Below, one piece after another: positions 1 through 7,503 of a stretch of DNA of 46,025 nucleotides. The DNA lies in contig DAOLDL010000016.1 of NCBI GenBank assembly GCA_035327305.1, positions 1-46,025 on the forward strand. The letters run 5' to 3'. The position numbers and the translations under genes were made by a program. The notes beneath the pieces were generated by a model. It saw nothing but the letters and a program-made list of their open reading frames with translations, was not told the origin of the DNA and ran no database searches. Every line of letters begins with the position of its first letter. Position 1 is the stretch's first letter. The DNA is from CALMUP01 sp035327305 (GTDB lineage: Bacteria > Verrucomicrobiota > Kiritimatiellia > CAIVKH01).

Positions 1-65
1 GCCTTGCAGCCGAAATGACTGCGGCTCGGCGCCGCCAGCAACTTCGGTTTTCGGGCTAATCCGTA

Positions 66-413
66 TTATTCGATTTCCTTCGCCTCAAATTGATCGCAGG
101 TATCCGTAGCTTCCACTTCCTTGCGGTGGATGCCGCACCATTGCTTGAATGGATTGACCAGGTAATTTTTGCAATAGCGGCAGATCACCTTGTTTTCACC
201 TTCGCCAAAAATGGCCAATACGGGCGAACGATCGGCGTCGGTAAATATCGAAGCTGGCGGCTTGGCAGGTTTATCATCTTCAGATGGCGGATCAAACACC
301 TGGCCGCAAATTGCGCACTTCATGCGCTCGCCAATTCGGGTGAAGCCATCGTATACCGCCTCCTTGATCACCAAGGTTTCCTTGCCGCATGCTGAACAAT
401 ACATTTCAGGCAT
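66..413 (-). CDS. Small zinc-ribbon protein of unknown function
   Basis: The product is about 115 residues with eight cysteines arranged as metal-binding knuckles: C6-x2-C9 and C33-x2-C36 form a four-cysteine ribbon near the N terminus, and C78-x2-C81 with C93 and C106 plus H96 form a second likely site. The middle (residues 42-65) is proline- and acid-rich and probably flexible. The open frame extends upstream to 515, but that would overlap the preceding gene by about 95 bases. I chose the ATG at 413, which sits 7 bases after that gene's stop. The gene follows nrdR and an unknown gene on the same strand with very short gaps, so the three are probably co-transcribed. I do not recognise the family. 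A nucleic-acid or protein-binding zinc ribbon is a structural guess only. Confidence 0.7.
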   Translation of the reverse strand: MPEMYCSACGKETLVIKEAVYDGFTRIGERMKCAICGQVFDPPSEDDKPAKPPASIFTDADRSPVLAIFGEGENKVICRYCKNYLVNPFKQWCGIHRKEVEATDTCDQFEAKEIE

Positions 414-420
414 TGAAGGT

Positions 421-1035
421 CTAGCCGCCAACGATGAATTTGATACTTGAGGTTGATTCAGAGTTTTTTCCGCGACGAAGAAATTTTTCCAGCCAGCCAG
501 TGATTCCAGAAGCATCTCCGCCTTTTCCCGGTTTGATGATGATGGTATCGATGTCTGGATTCGCGTTGAGCCAGGTATTTACCCATAAGGCCAGTTGCTT
601 CATCGATGGCGCGTAAAACAAATCATTATCTTCACCACTGGCCACGGACAGTCGGGATAAATTAATCACCATCGCGCATCCGCAAGATGTCACGGATGAA
701 TCCGCGGGATAAACAAACCGCCGACGATAAACTTCATGAATCGCGAAAGGATCGGATGAACATCGCAGAGCGGACAACAATCTAAGCTGTCGGGGATTTG
801 CCGATATGCTTCCAAGATCGATGGATTTCGCGCGATGCGCCCAAGCGCCGGCCGCCCGTTCCATCAAGGCAACCAGGTAAACATCCTCAACCTGATCGTG
901 ACCATGTCGATAATGGCAATACGAATAGACAGCATCCAGAACATCGGAAGCATGGGCGGCGTCGAGTCCCATTTGCGTGGCGACATGAATCAATGATTCA
1001 TGACGATGATCCACGGAATCAAGATTCAACACCAT
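421..1035 (-). CDS. Hypothetical protein downstream of nrdR
   Basis: A 204-residue soluble protein with no signal peptide or membrane segment visible. The N-terminal half is predicted helical and rich in His, Tyr and Ala (for example SYCHYRHGHDQVEDVYLVAL around residue 40). The C-terminal half alternates hydrophobic strands and loops (DTIIIKPGKGGDASG near residue 165) and ends in a basic patch followed by SIKFIVGG. A CGC motif near residue 118 could bind metal or be redox active. The start ATG has a plausible GGGAG-type ribosome site and lies only 4 bases after the nrdR stop, which suggests translational coupling. I do not recognise the family and assign no function. Confidence 0.75.
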   Translation of the reverse strand: MVLNLDSVDHRHESLIHVATQMGLDAAHASDVLDAVYSYCHYRHGHDQVEDVYLVALMERAAGAWAHRAKSIDLGSISANPRQLRLLSALRCSSDPFAIHEVYRRRFVYPADSSVTSCGCAMVINLSRLSVASGEDNDLFYAPSMKQLALWVNTWLNANPDIDTIIIKPGKGGDASGITGWLEKFLRRGKNSESTSSIKFIVGG

Positions 1036-1039
1036 GGCC

Positions 1040-1495
1040 TTACTCCCGTCCGATCAATCCTTCGACTTCACTCAAGAACTGATTCACGTCGCGGAAGCGA
1101 CGATACACCGAAGCGAATCGGACGTAGGCAACTTCATCAAGCTCCTCCAATTGATCCATGACCTTCTGACCAATAACCGTGGTGGGAACCTCGCGTTCGT
1201 ATTCGCTTTCCAGTTCGCTCAAGATTGTGTCGACAATCGCTTCGATCTGTTGGGAACTGATGGGGCGCTTTTCACATGCCCGCTCGATGCCGCCCAGCAA
1301 TTTGCGTCGATCAAGTTCTTCATGGCGACCATCGCGCTTGATAACCCGAAGACTGGTCTTGATAACTTCTTCGTAGGTTGTGAATCGATGCCCGCATTGG
1401 AGGCATACCCGGCGACGGCGTATAACATCCCCGTTACGGACCGAGCGGCTATCGATAACTTTATCGTCCAAGTGACTGCATTTCGGGCATCTCAT
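1040..1495 (-). CDS. nrdR: Transcriptional repressor NrdR
   Basis: NrdR senses ATP/dATP and represses ribonucleotide reductase genes. The 151-residue length matches the family. The N-terminal zinc ribbon is complete (C3-x2-C6 and C31-x2-C34), with the characteristic RRRRVCLQCGHRFTTYE stretch. It is followed by an ATP-cone domain (VIKRDGRHEELDRRKLLGGI, residues about 52-71). No ribonucleotide reductase gene lies in this window, so its targets are elsewhere. It appears to be the first gene of a three-gene unit with the two unknown genes at 421-1035 and 66-413. A TTGACA hexamer lies upstream at 1567-1572. Identity is very secure from the motifs. Confidence 0.97.
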   Translation of the reverse strand: MRCPKCSHLDDKVIDSRSVRNGDVIRRRRVCLQCGHRFTTYEEVIKTSLRVIKRDGRHEELDRRKLLGGIERACEKRPISSQQIEAIVDTILSELESEYEREVPTTVIGQKVMDQLEELDEVAYVRFASVYRRFRDVNQFLSEVEGLIGRE

Positions 1496-1542
1496 CCCGT
1501 CACCCCCATTTTCAGCCTACCACATATAGTTGCCATGGATTG

Positions 1543-1572
1543 GGTGTAGCCCATATTTCGTGGGGCTGTCAA
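1543..1572 (-). promoter_or_regulatory. Candidate promoter for nrdR
   Basis: On the minus strand a perfect -35 hexamer TTGACA (1567-1572) is followed after 17-18 bases by CTACAC/TACACC, a weak -10. Transcription would start near 1535, about 40 bases before the nrdR ATG. The -35 box is convincing and the -10 is not, so this is tentative. Confidence 0.35.
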
Positions 1573-1619
1573 GTTTGTTGGATTAACTATTGTAAAGGGG
1601 GGGAAAAGTGCGTTAAGGG

Positions 1620-1672
1620 TAAAAACATGAAATGACGGCCCTTAACTCGCAGGTCTCGGACCGTCATTTCAT
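1620..1672 (-). terminator. Rho-independent terminator after the histone-like gene
   Basis: The arms at 1627-1638 (ATGAAATGACGG) and 1661-1672 (CCGTCATTTCAT) are perfectly complementary over 12 bases with a loop of about 22. On the minus strand the hairpin is followed by G and five T residues (1621-1625). It lies about 45 bases beyond the stop of the 27-codon gene at 1718 and upstream of the nrdR promoter, so it would insulate nrdR from it. A second short palindrome (seven C, AA, eight G at 1678-1694) lies between the gene and this hairpin. Confidence 0.7.
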
Positions 1673-1717
1673 TTGGTCCCCCCCAAGGGGGGGGATCAAC
1701 CGTATAAGGCTACGGTT

Positions 1718-1801
1718 TTATTTTTTGGCTTTGGCCTTCTTAGCTGGGGCTTTCTTCTTAGCCGGAGCTTTCTTCTTAGCTGCTGCTTTTTTCTTTGCCA
1801 T
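1718..1801 (-). CDS. Lysine/alanine-rich histone-like microprotein
   Basis: An open frame of 27 codons encodes 14 Lys, 10 Ala, 2 Pro and the initiator Met: a run of (A)KKKAP units ending AKAKK. This is the composition of the C-terminal tails of histone H1, of Chlamydia Hc1/Hc2-like proteins and of AlgP/KAP-type proteins. It would bind DNA or RNA by charge. A ribosome site GGAGGG lies 9 bases before the ATG, and a hairpin terminator lies downstream on the same strand, so it reads as a free-standing gene and not as a shadow. No globular domain is present. The role (nucleoid compaction, RNA binding or other) is inferred from composition only. Confidence 0.75.
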   Translation of the reverse strand: MAKKKAAAKKKAPAKKKAPAKKAKAKK

Positions 1802-2187
1802 GTTCTTTTTCCCTCCCTTCGCTCGTTTGTGTTTTCGTTTCGTCTCCAACATTGGTTTCCGGAATCAACTTGATGTCAATCACCCGCTAACTTATGAGGT
1901 GGTGAAAAACGGGAATCTGGTTTGCGAGATCATCGCTACGGCATGAACGAAAAAACTTTTTCGTTTCATCCGCGAGTTTGATCTCATTGGATGCTGTTCG
2001 AAAATTGTCAAACGATGTGAAGTAAAATGACATGGCACTGCGTGTCAGCAAACGATCGAAAATATTTTTTCTTTCACAAACTTCATTCACGCATCTCTCA
2101 TTTCTTGATTACACAATAAAAATGTTTTTCGAATACGTCAATCATTGACATGCAAAAAAGTGAAAATATTTTTTGACACGATTTTCG
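1802..2187. other. AT-rich intergenic region between gmk and the histone-like gene
   Basis: This is the only gene-free stretch longer than 300 bases. It is clearly more AT-rich than its surroundings. On the minus strand it carries a good candidate promoter, TTGACG (2136-2141), 17-base spacer, TATTGT (2113-2118). An inverted repeat, ACGAAAAA/TTTTTCGT, lies at 1947-1964, with matching ATGA/TCAT flanks. A second TTGACA occurs at 1874-1879 without a clear -10. A GTG-initiated 67-codon frame (1887-2090) lies inside but has a badly spaced ribosome site, and I do not call it as a gene. The region most likely serves as promoter and leader of the histone-like gene. Confidence 0.5.
2113..2141 (-). promoter_or_regulatory. 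Candidate promoter for the histone-like gene
   Basis: The minus strand reads TTGACG, 17 bases, TATTGT, close to the sigma-70 consensus. The predicted start near 2106 would give a leader of about 300 bases before the ATG at 1801. That is unusually long, so either the leader has a function or a nearer promoter is used. Confidence 0.4.
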
Positions 2188-2799
2188 TCAGGTGAGGCGA
2201 TGTCGCTCGGCGATGATGATGGAACGAAGCGCATCGTAGGTCGCATCGAGTCGATCATTGATGATGAAATAATTGAATTTTCGCCAGTGCGAAATTTCTT
2301 TTTCGACTTGTTGCATGCGTCGATCAATCACTTCATCGGAATCTTTTCCACGCCCTTTTAATCGCGCATACAACACATCAAGCGAAGGCGGCGCAATGAA
2401 AACATCCAGATATGCGCGTTTGAGTGCGTCGCGATTTTCCAACTGTTGGAGGTAGTTTCGAATTTGCGCCGCGCCCTGAACATCGATATCCATCAACACA
2501 TCGCATCCGCTGTTCAACGTATCCATGACCATGTTTTTAAGTGTTCCGTACATGCGGCCATGAACCTTGGCGAATTCAAGAAATGCGCCGTCCTGGACTT
2601 TGCGGTTGAATTCATCTTCAGTAATAAAATGATAATCAACCCCGTCAATTTCCCCGTCGCGCGGCGAACGGGTTGTGCAGGACACCGAGTACTTCATGGT
2701 GTTGAACTCGGAAATCAACCGGTCACAAAGCGTGGTTTTACCCGTTCCAGACGGCGCGGATATCACAACCAACAGGGGTCTTGGATCAGGGTTAATCAT
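2188..2799 (-). CDS. gmk: Guanylate kinase
   Basis: Gmk transfers phosphate from ATP to GMP to give GDP, an essential step in nucleotide supply. The 203-residue length is typical. The P-loop SAPSGTGKTT (K21) is followed by the GMP-binding region (SVSCTTRSPRDGEIDGVDYHF) and the DIDVQGAAQI motif. The lid and C-terminal helices are complete. The ATG overlaps the yicC stop by 4 bases (2796-2799), which points to translational coupling. The yicC-gmk order is widespread in bacteria, often followed by rpoZ; rpoZ is not present here. It is the last gene of the prfB-led operon. Identity is secure. Confidence 0.97.
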   Translation of the reverse strand: MINPDPRPLLVVISAPSGTGKTTLCDRLISEFNTMKYSVSCTTRSPRDGEIDGVDYHFITEDEFNRKVQDGAFLEFAKVHGRMYGTLKNMVMDTLNSGCDVLMDIDVQGAAQIRNYLQQLENRDALKRAYLDVFIAPPSLDVLYARLKGRGKDSDEVIDRRMQQVEKEISHWRKFNYFIINDRLDATYDALRSIIIAERHRLT

Positions 2800-3680
2800 T
2801 CTATGTTCTGCACCTGTTCACGGAAACGCTCAAGCTCCGCCTTGAATGTGACGACCATCGAAGATATGCGGGCATCCGCCGCCTTGGAGCCAATTGTATT
2901 GATTTCGCGGAACATTTCCTGGGCCAGGAAATCCATCGCCCGCCCTGCCGGTTCCTTTTCCTTCAACATTCCGATGCCCTGCTTTATATGACTGTTCAGT
3001 CGCGTGATTTCCTCGGTGATGTCCGAACGATCGGCAAAAAGCACCACTTCCTTTTCCAGCCGCTCATCGGGAATCAACAACTCGGAAGCAAGACGATTGA
3101 TCCGGTCCCGCAACGTTGCACGGAAATTCTCGACGAGCGCGGGCGCTCGTTGCTCGATTTCCGCCACGACACCGGCCAGTGACGATAGTCGCGAGGTAAG
3201 ATCGCTGACCAGAGAGGCGCCTTCCTTGCGACGCATGGCATGAAAGGATTTCAATGCCTTATCCAACGCTTTCTCCAGAACCGGCTTTACCAGATCAACA
3301 CGCTCTTCCGCCTCCTGAATGGTCAACGCACCCGGGATGCGCAGTACATCTCCGAGGGAAATATTCCGCTGGACTCCGAATTTGTCCGCCAGCGTCCGCA
3401 ACTCATCAAGGCAGGTCTTGATTAACGCGTGGTTGATTTTCACCGGTGATGCGGAACGACTTTCGGCATACTGGACGGAAACCTGGACGCTTACCCGTCC
3501 CCGCGATGTCGCATGTGAAACTTTTTCCACCAACAATTGTTCAAGCGATTGCAGGGAACGCGGCAGGTTGACATGCACATCCAATTGCTTCCGGTTTACC
3601 GAGCTGATTTCGACATCAACACGCAAGCCCCCACCCTGCGCGTGACCATGACCGAATCCCGTCATGCTCATCAAACTCAT
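2796..3680 (-). CDS. yicC: YicC-family endoribonuclease
   Basis: A 294-residue member of the YicC/YloC family, whose members act as endoribonucleases in RNA turnover. The N-terminal hallmark SMTGFG (residues 4-9) is present, followed by the paired-strand region EISSVNRKQLDVHVNLPRSL. The conserved C terminus contains EEITRLNSHI, GRAMDFLAQEMFREINTIGSK and a final helix. It overlaps trpB upstream (3677-3680) and gmk downstream (2796-2799) by 4 bases each, so it is translated as part of the same transcript. The family call is secure. The precise substrate in this organism is unknown. Confidence 0.95.
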   Translation of the reverse strand: MSLMSMTGFGHGHAQGGGLRVDVEISSVNRKQLDVHVNLPRSLQSLEQLLVEKVSHATSRGRVSVQVSVQYAESRSASPVKINHALIKTCLDELRTLADKFGVQRNISLGDVLRIPGALTIQEAEERVDLVKPVLEKALDKALKSFHAMRRKEGASLVSDLTSRLSSLAGVVAEIEQRAPALVENFRATLRDRINRLASELLIPDERLEKEVVLFADRSDITEEITRLNSHIKQGIGMLKEKEPAGRAMDFLAQEMFREINTIGSKAADARISSMVVTFKAELERFREQVQNIE

Positions 3681-4906
3681 GATTTAGCCTTCCGCCCGGA
3701 TTTTCCCGAACGCGCGGCATCCCAGGCTTCCATCTGTTGCACATCCTTGTCGCCGCGCCCCGACAAATTGATGATGATGATTTGTCCTTTGCGGAATCGT
3801 TCACGATGGTGCAGTAAATATCCGATTGAATGCGCTGTCTCCAATGCCGGAAGTATGCCTTCCAGCCGGCAAAGTTCATTTACACCATCCATGGCCTGGG
3901 AATCCGTGGCATACTGGTATTCAACCCGCCCGATATCCCGCAATTGGCTGTGTTCCGGCCCGACGGCGGCGTAATCCAGCCCGGCGCTGACCGAATGGGT
4001 CAACATAATCTGACCGTGGCGATCCTGAAGCACGTAGGTTTTGGTGCCCTGCAGGATGCCAAGTTTGCCTTGGGCAAACCGGGCGGCATGCCGTCCCGCC
4101 TTGATGCCTTCGCCACCAGCTTCGACGCCGATCATCCGAACTTTCCGGTCCTTGAGGAAAGGATGGAACAAACCAATGGCATTGCTCCCGCCGCCGACGC
4201 AGGCAATCAGCCAATCCGGCAACCTACCGGCTTGGCGTATGCACTGCGCACGGGCTTCGCGACCAATTATACTTTGAAAATCACGTACCATCATGGGGTA
4301 AGGATGAGCGCCCAGCGCCGACCCGATGATATAATGTGTGGTGCGGATATTGGTCACCCAATCCCGCATGGCTTCGCTGATGGCTTCCTTCAGCGTTTGC
4401 TGACCGGCCGTGACGGGTACCACCGTCGCCCCGAGTCGACGCATACGCGAAACATTCAACGCTTGCCGCTCCATGTCGACCTTGCCCATGTAGATAACAC
4501 ATTCACAACCGAACATGGCGGATACCGTCGCAGTGGCCACACCATGCTGACCGGCGCCGGTCTCGGCAATGATGCGCTTCTTGCCCATGCGACGCGCCAG
4601 CAGGATTTGGCCAAGCGAATTGTTGATCTTATGCGCCCCGGTATGACACAAGTCTTCTCGCTTCAACCAGCATTTGAGACCGCCCATTTCCTCGGAGAGA
4701 CGCTCGGCGTAAAACAACGGGGTGGGACGTCCGACAAAGTTTTTCAGGTAGTATTCCAGCTCTTTTTTAAAAGAGGCATCGCGCTTCGCCTTGGCGTACT
4801 GTTCAGCCAGTTCGGTCAATGGCGTCATCAAGGTTTCGGGCACATACATTCCGCCGTAAGGCCCGTAATGCCCGAGATGATCCGGTTGTGTTACATGTTT
4901 CGACAT
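3677..4906 (-). CDS. trpB: Tryptophan synthase beta chain
   Basis: TrpB condenses indole and serine to tryptophan using PLP. The 409-residue protein has the TrpB1 signature LKREDLCHTGAHKINNSLGQ, with the Schiff-base lysine at K93. The PLP phosphate loop GGGSNAIG and the terminal SGRGDKD motif are also visible. It overlaps trpF by about 16 bases and yicC by 4. No trpA is present in the window although TrpB1 normally works as an alpha2beta2 complex; trpA is presumably elsewhere. The final residues (AARSGKSGRKAKS) form a basic tail. Identity is secure. Confidence 0.97.
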   Translation of the reverse strand: MSKHVTQPDHLGHYGPYGGMYVPETLMTPLTELAEQYAKAKRDASFKKELEYYLKNFVGRPTPLFYAERLSEEMGGLKCWLKREDLCHTGAHKINNSLGQILLARRMGKKRIIAETGAGQHGVATATVSAMFGCECVIYMGKVDMERQALNVSRMRRLGATVVPVTAGQQTLKEAISEAMRDWVTNIRTTHYIIGSALGAHPYPMMVRDFQSIIGREARAQCIRQAGRLPDWLIACVGGGSNAIGLFHPFLKDRKVRMIGVEAGGEGIKAGRHAARFAQGKLGILQGTKTYVLQDRHGQIMLTHSVSAGLDYAAVGPEHSQLRDIGRVEYQYATDSQAMDGVNELCRLEGILPALETAHSIGYLLHHRERFRKGQIIIINLSGRGDKDVQQMEAWDAARSGKSGRKAKS

Positions 4907-5514
4907 TGAAGTATAAATTCCCTGACGCTGTTAATATTCTTTTTTCCGGGCCCGGCTTCCACCCCACTGCTGACATCGACACCCCACGGATTCACCGCCC
5001 GCAATGCACTGCGTACATTCGACGGGTTCAATCCGCCGGCCAAAATGACTGGAATATCCGTGGATTGAACCAGTGTTCGCACCGCCTCCCAGTTTCCGAC
5101 TTTTCCGGTGCCTCCGGGAAGCTCCTTACTATAGGTGTCGGCAACATAGGCGTCAATCCGTCCACCGGGATTATCCGTATTCTTCATACGATCGGCATGC
5201 ACGGCCTTCCACACCCGGAATCCTGCTGTCACATAAGGTTCAATTGAGCCATCACCATGAAGTTGTATTACATCCAAGCGCGCTTTGCGCATGATTTCAA
5301 TCGCCGACCGCGGTTCCGGATTTACAAAAACCCCCACCTTCATGGCATCGGTTGAAACCATGGGCAACCACTTTATCAGGTCATCGGGATTGATGAAACG
5401 AGGTGAATCCGGCCACAATACGAAACCCAGCGCATCGGGTTTCAGGGCCGCGACTTCCCGCAGGTCATCAAGATTTGCAACGCCGCATATTTTGACAAAT
5501 ACATCCATAATCAT
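4891..5514 (-). CDS. trpF: Phosphoribosylanthranilate isomerase
   Basis: TrpF performs the Amadori rearrangement of phosphoribosylanthranilate, the third step of tryptophan synthesis from chorismate. The 207-residue TIM barrel has the N-terminal VKICGVANLDDL motif with the catalytic cysteine, the GVFVNP strand, DVIQLHGDGS, LAGGLNPSNV and the closing GVDVSSGVEAGPGKK phosphate-binding stretch. It overlaps trpC by 4 bases upstream and trpB by about 16 downstream. The order trpC-trpF-trpB is common, usually with trpA next; here yicC follows instead. Confidence 0.96.
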   Translation of the reverse strand: MIMDVFVKICGVANLDDLREVAALKPDALGFVLWPDSPRFINPDDLIKWLPMVSTDAMKVGVFVNPEPRSAIEIMRKARLDVIQLHGDGSIEPYVTAGFRVWKAVHADRMKNTDNPGGRIDAYVADTYSKELPGGTGKVGNWEAVRTLVQSTDIPVILAGGLNPSNVRSALRAVNPWGVDVSSGVEAGPGKKNINSVREFILQCRNM

Positions 5515-6275
5515 CCCATCAAGTCACGCACCGCCGACTCAAGGTCGGACTTGCGCAACAAATGCTCGCCTACCAATATCGCATGGACGCCCATCGCGCG
5601 CAACCGGCTTACATCGGCCGCGGTGCGGATTCCACTTTCACTGATCACCAGGCGGTCATCCGGTATAATCTTGATGACACGTTCCGTGGTTTCCAACGTG
5701 GTGACAAATGTTTTCAGATTGCGGTTGTTGATTCCGATGATTTCAGCTCCAACGTCCACGGCGGCTCGGGCTTCCTCCTCGTCATGGACTTCCACCAGCG
5801 GTTTCATGCCCGCGTCCAGTATCGCTTTCATCAATAGTGACAACTCGTCGCGGGAAAGCGCGGCTACAATCAGGAGAACAGCCGATGCCCCCAGAGACGC
5901 GGCATGATGCACTTGCCACTCATCCACTACAAATTCCTTGTATAGAAGCGGAAGAGAGACTGCGGAACGTACGGCGGCGAAATCCTCCGGTCCCCCGCCA
6001 AAAAACTCCCGATCCATCAATACCGACAACGCCTGCGCACCACCCCGCTCATACGCTTGCGCAACTTCAACAGGATTAAAAGGTTCACGAATCGGACCGG
6101 CGGATGGCGATTTACGCTTCACCTCGGCAATTAAGCCGACCGGACGTGAACGGAGCGCACGCGTGAAGTCAGGGCGGACGGATTGATACCGGGAAAGTTT
6201 GGAAATCGGAACTTCCACTTTCCATCGGGATACTTCGCCGCGCTTATTCAGGATGATTTTATCCAGCCAATTCAT
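5511..6275 (-). CDS. trpC: Indole-3-glycerol phosphate synthase
   Basis: TrpC closes the indole ring of indole-3-glycerol phosphate. The 254-residue barrel has LIAEVKRKSPSAG with the catalytic lysine, LLYKEFVVDEWQV, the GAEIIGINNRNLKTF motif, VISESGIRTAADV and a final AILVGEHLLR. It shares ATGA overlaps with prfB upstream (6272-6275) and trpF downstream (5511-5514). Placement directly after prfB means its translation is probably coupled to completion of RF2 synthesis. Identity is secure. Confidence 0.97.
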   Translation of the reverse strand: MNWLDKIILNKRGEVSRWKVEVPISKLSRYQSVRPDFTRALRSRPVGLIAEVKRKSPSAGPIREPFNPVEVAQAYERGGAQALSVLMDREFFGGGPEDFAAVRSAVSLPLLYKEFVVDEWQVHHAASLGASAVLLIVAALSRDELSLLMKAILDAGMKPLVEVHDEEEARAAVDVGAEIIGINNRNLKTFVTTLETTERVIKIIPDDRLVISESGIRTAADVSRLRAMGVHAILVGEHLLRKSDLESAVRDLMG

Positions 6276-7385
6276 TTCCGGGCCTTCTTCATTTTCAAGT
6301 AACCTTCCACAAACATCTGGAGGTCGCCATCCAAAACCGCCTCGACATTACCGGTCTCGACATCCGTGCGGTGATCCTTGACCAGTTGATAAGGTTGAAG
6401 AATATATGAGCGAATCTGACTTCCCCAGGCAATCTCACCTTTATCGCCATAAAACTTTTCCATTTCCTTGCTTTGTTTGTCTCGCTCCAATTCATACAAA
6501 CGCGCGGTCAACATTTTCATCGCCTTGTCGCGATTTGCGTGTTGTGACCGCTCGGCCTGACAGGATACGACAACACCCGTGGGAATGTGGACGATGCGGA
6601 TGGCGGAGTCCGTCTTATTGACGTGCTGGCCGCCTGCGCCACTGGAACGGAACGTATCGACCCGCAAATCCTTTTCATCCACCTTGATATCGATGGAATC
6701 ATCGATTTCCGCCACCAGATCGCATGCGGCAAACGATGTGTGGCGGCGCTTGTTGGAGTCAAATGGACTTATACGCACCAGACGATGAACGCCTCGCTCC
6801 CCTTTCAGGTATCCATAGGCATAAGCGCCGCTAATCTGCAACGTCACGCTTTTGATTCCCGCTTCTTCACCGCGCTGGATATCCATTACAGCGACATCGT
6901 AACCTTCCCGCTCGCAATAGCGGGAATACATTCGCAACAGCATCTGTGCCCAATCGCATGATTCGGTCCCGCCGGCTCCGGCATTGATGCTTAAATATGC
7001 ATTGTTGGAGTCGAGCTTATCCGAAAGTAGCGACTGCAATTCAAAGTGACGATAGTCGGACTCGAGCTTTTCCATCAACTTCCGGCACTCGGATTCAGCC
7101 GCCTTGATTTGCGTATGTTCCGTTTCAGCGGCCGCAAGCTCAACCATAACCTCGACATCTTCAATGCCTTTAATGAGGCGGTCATAGGGTTCGAAAACCG
7201 CTTTCAAGGAATTGGTTTCGGCAATAACCGTCCGCGCCTTGTTCTGGTCATTCCAGAAATCGGCGGCGGCGGCGCGAGCCTCAAGCTCTTCGTGTTTTAC
7301 GCGTTTGGCATCGACGTCAAAGATAACCTCGTAGTTCGACCAACCCTTGCTTGATGTCCGCCAGACGTTTTACCAATTCTTCCAT
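6272..7385 (-). CDS. prfB: Peptide chain release factor 2 with programmed +1 frameshift
   Basis: RF2 terminates translation at UGA and UAA. The downstream frame (6272-7318) holds the SPF anticodon-like motif (RISPFDSNKRR) and the catalytic GGQ (SSGAGGQHVNKTDSAIRIVH). On its own it lacks a proper N terminus. A start ATG at 7385, preceded by GGAG with 7-base spacing, opens a 22-codon frame ending ...RGYL then TGA at 7319-7317. Slipping +1 at CTT-TGA-C gives RGYLD and continues into the main frame, for about 370 residues, the usual RF2 size. A Shine-Dalgarno-like GAGGT just upstream of TATCTTTGAC matches the canonical arrangement. This is the known autoregulatory switch, in which low RF2 favours the shift. 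It leads the prfB-trpCFB-yicC-gmk operon. Confidence 0.95.
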
Positions 7386-7503
7386 GTTACAACTCCATTT
7401 TCGCTTAAACGAGCGGCAAGATTAACCAACCGAACAGGGATTACAATACTTTATACGTCACGTAGCGGGTGCAGATACGAGCAAAACGGAGGAACAACCT
7501 TTT

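Noticed and set aside
1500..1560. Possible NrdR boxes upstream of nrdR (CACATATAGT and CCACGAAATATGG)
   Set aside because: Both deviate from the consensus and their spacing (about 29 bases) does not fit the usual paired arrangement; nrdR autoregulation is not expected.
1678..1694. Palindrome of seven C, AA and eight G as a separate terminator
   Set aside because: The loop would be too tight and no T run follows directly. The adjacent 12-base hairpin at 1627-1672 with five T residues is the better terminator.
1887..2090. A 67-codon frame starting with GTG on the minus strand, just after a good promoter
   Set aside because: The GAGAG element is only 4 bases from the GTG and better spaced for an out-of-frame ATG giving 13 codons. 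The composition is that of the AT-rich intergenic region and the protein resembles nothing I know.
3830..4909. A 359-codon frame on the plus strand opposite trpB
   Set aside because: trpB is complete with all catalytic motifs; the antisense frame has no domain.
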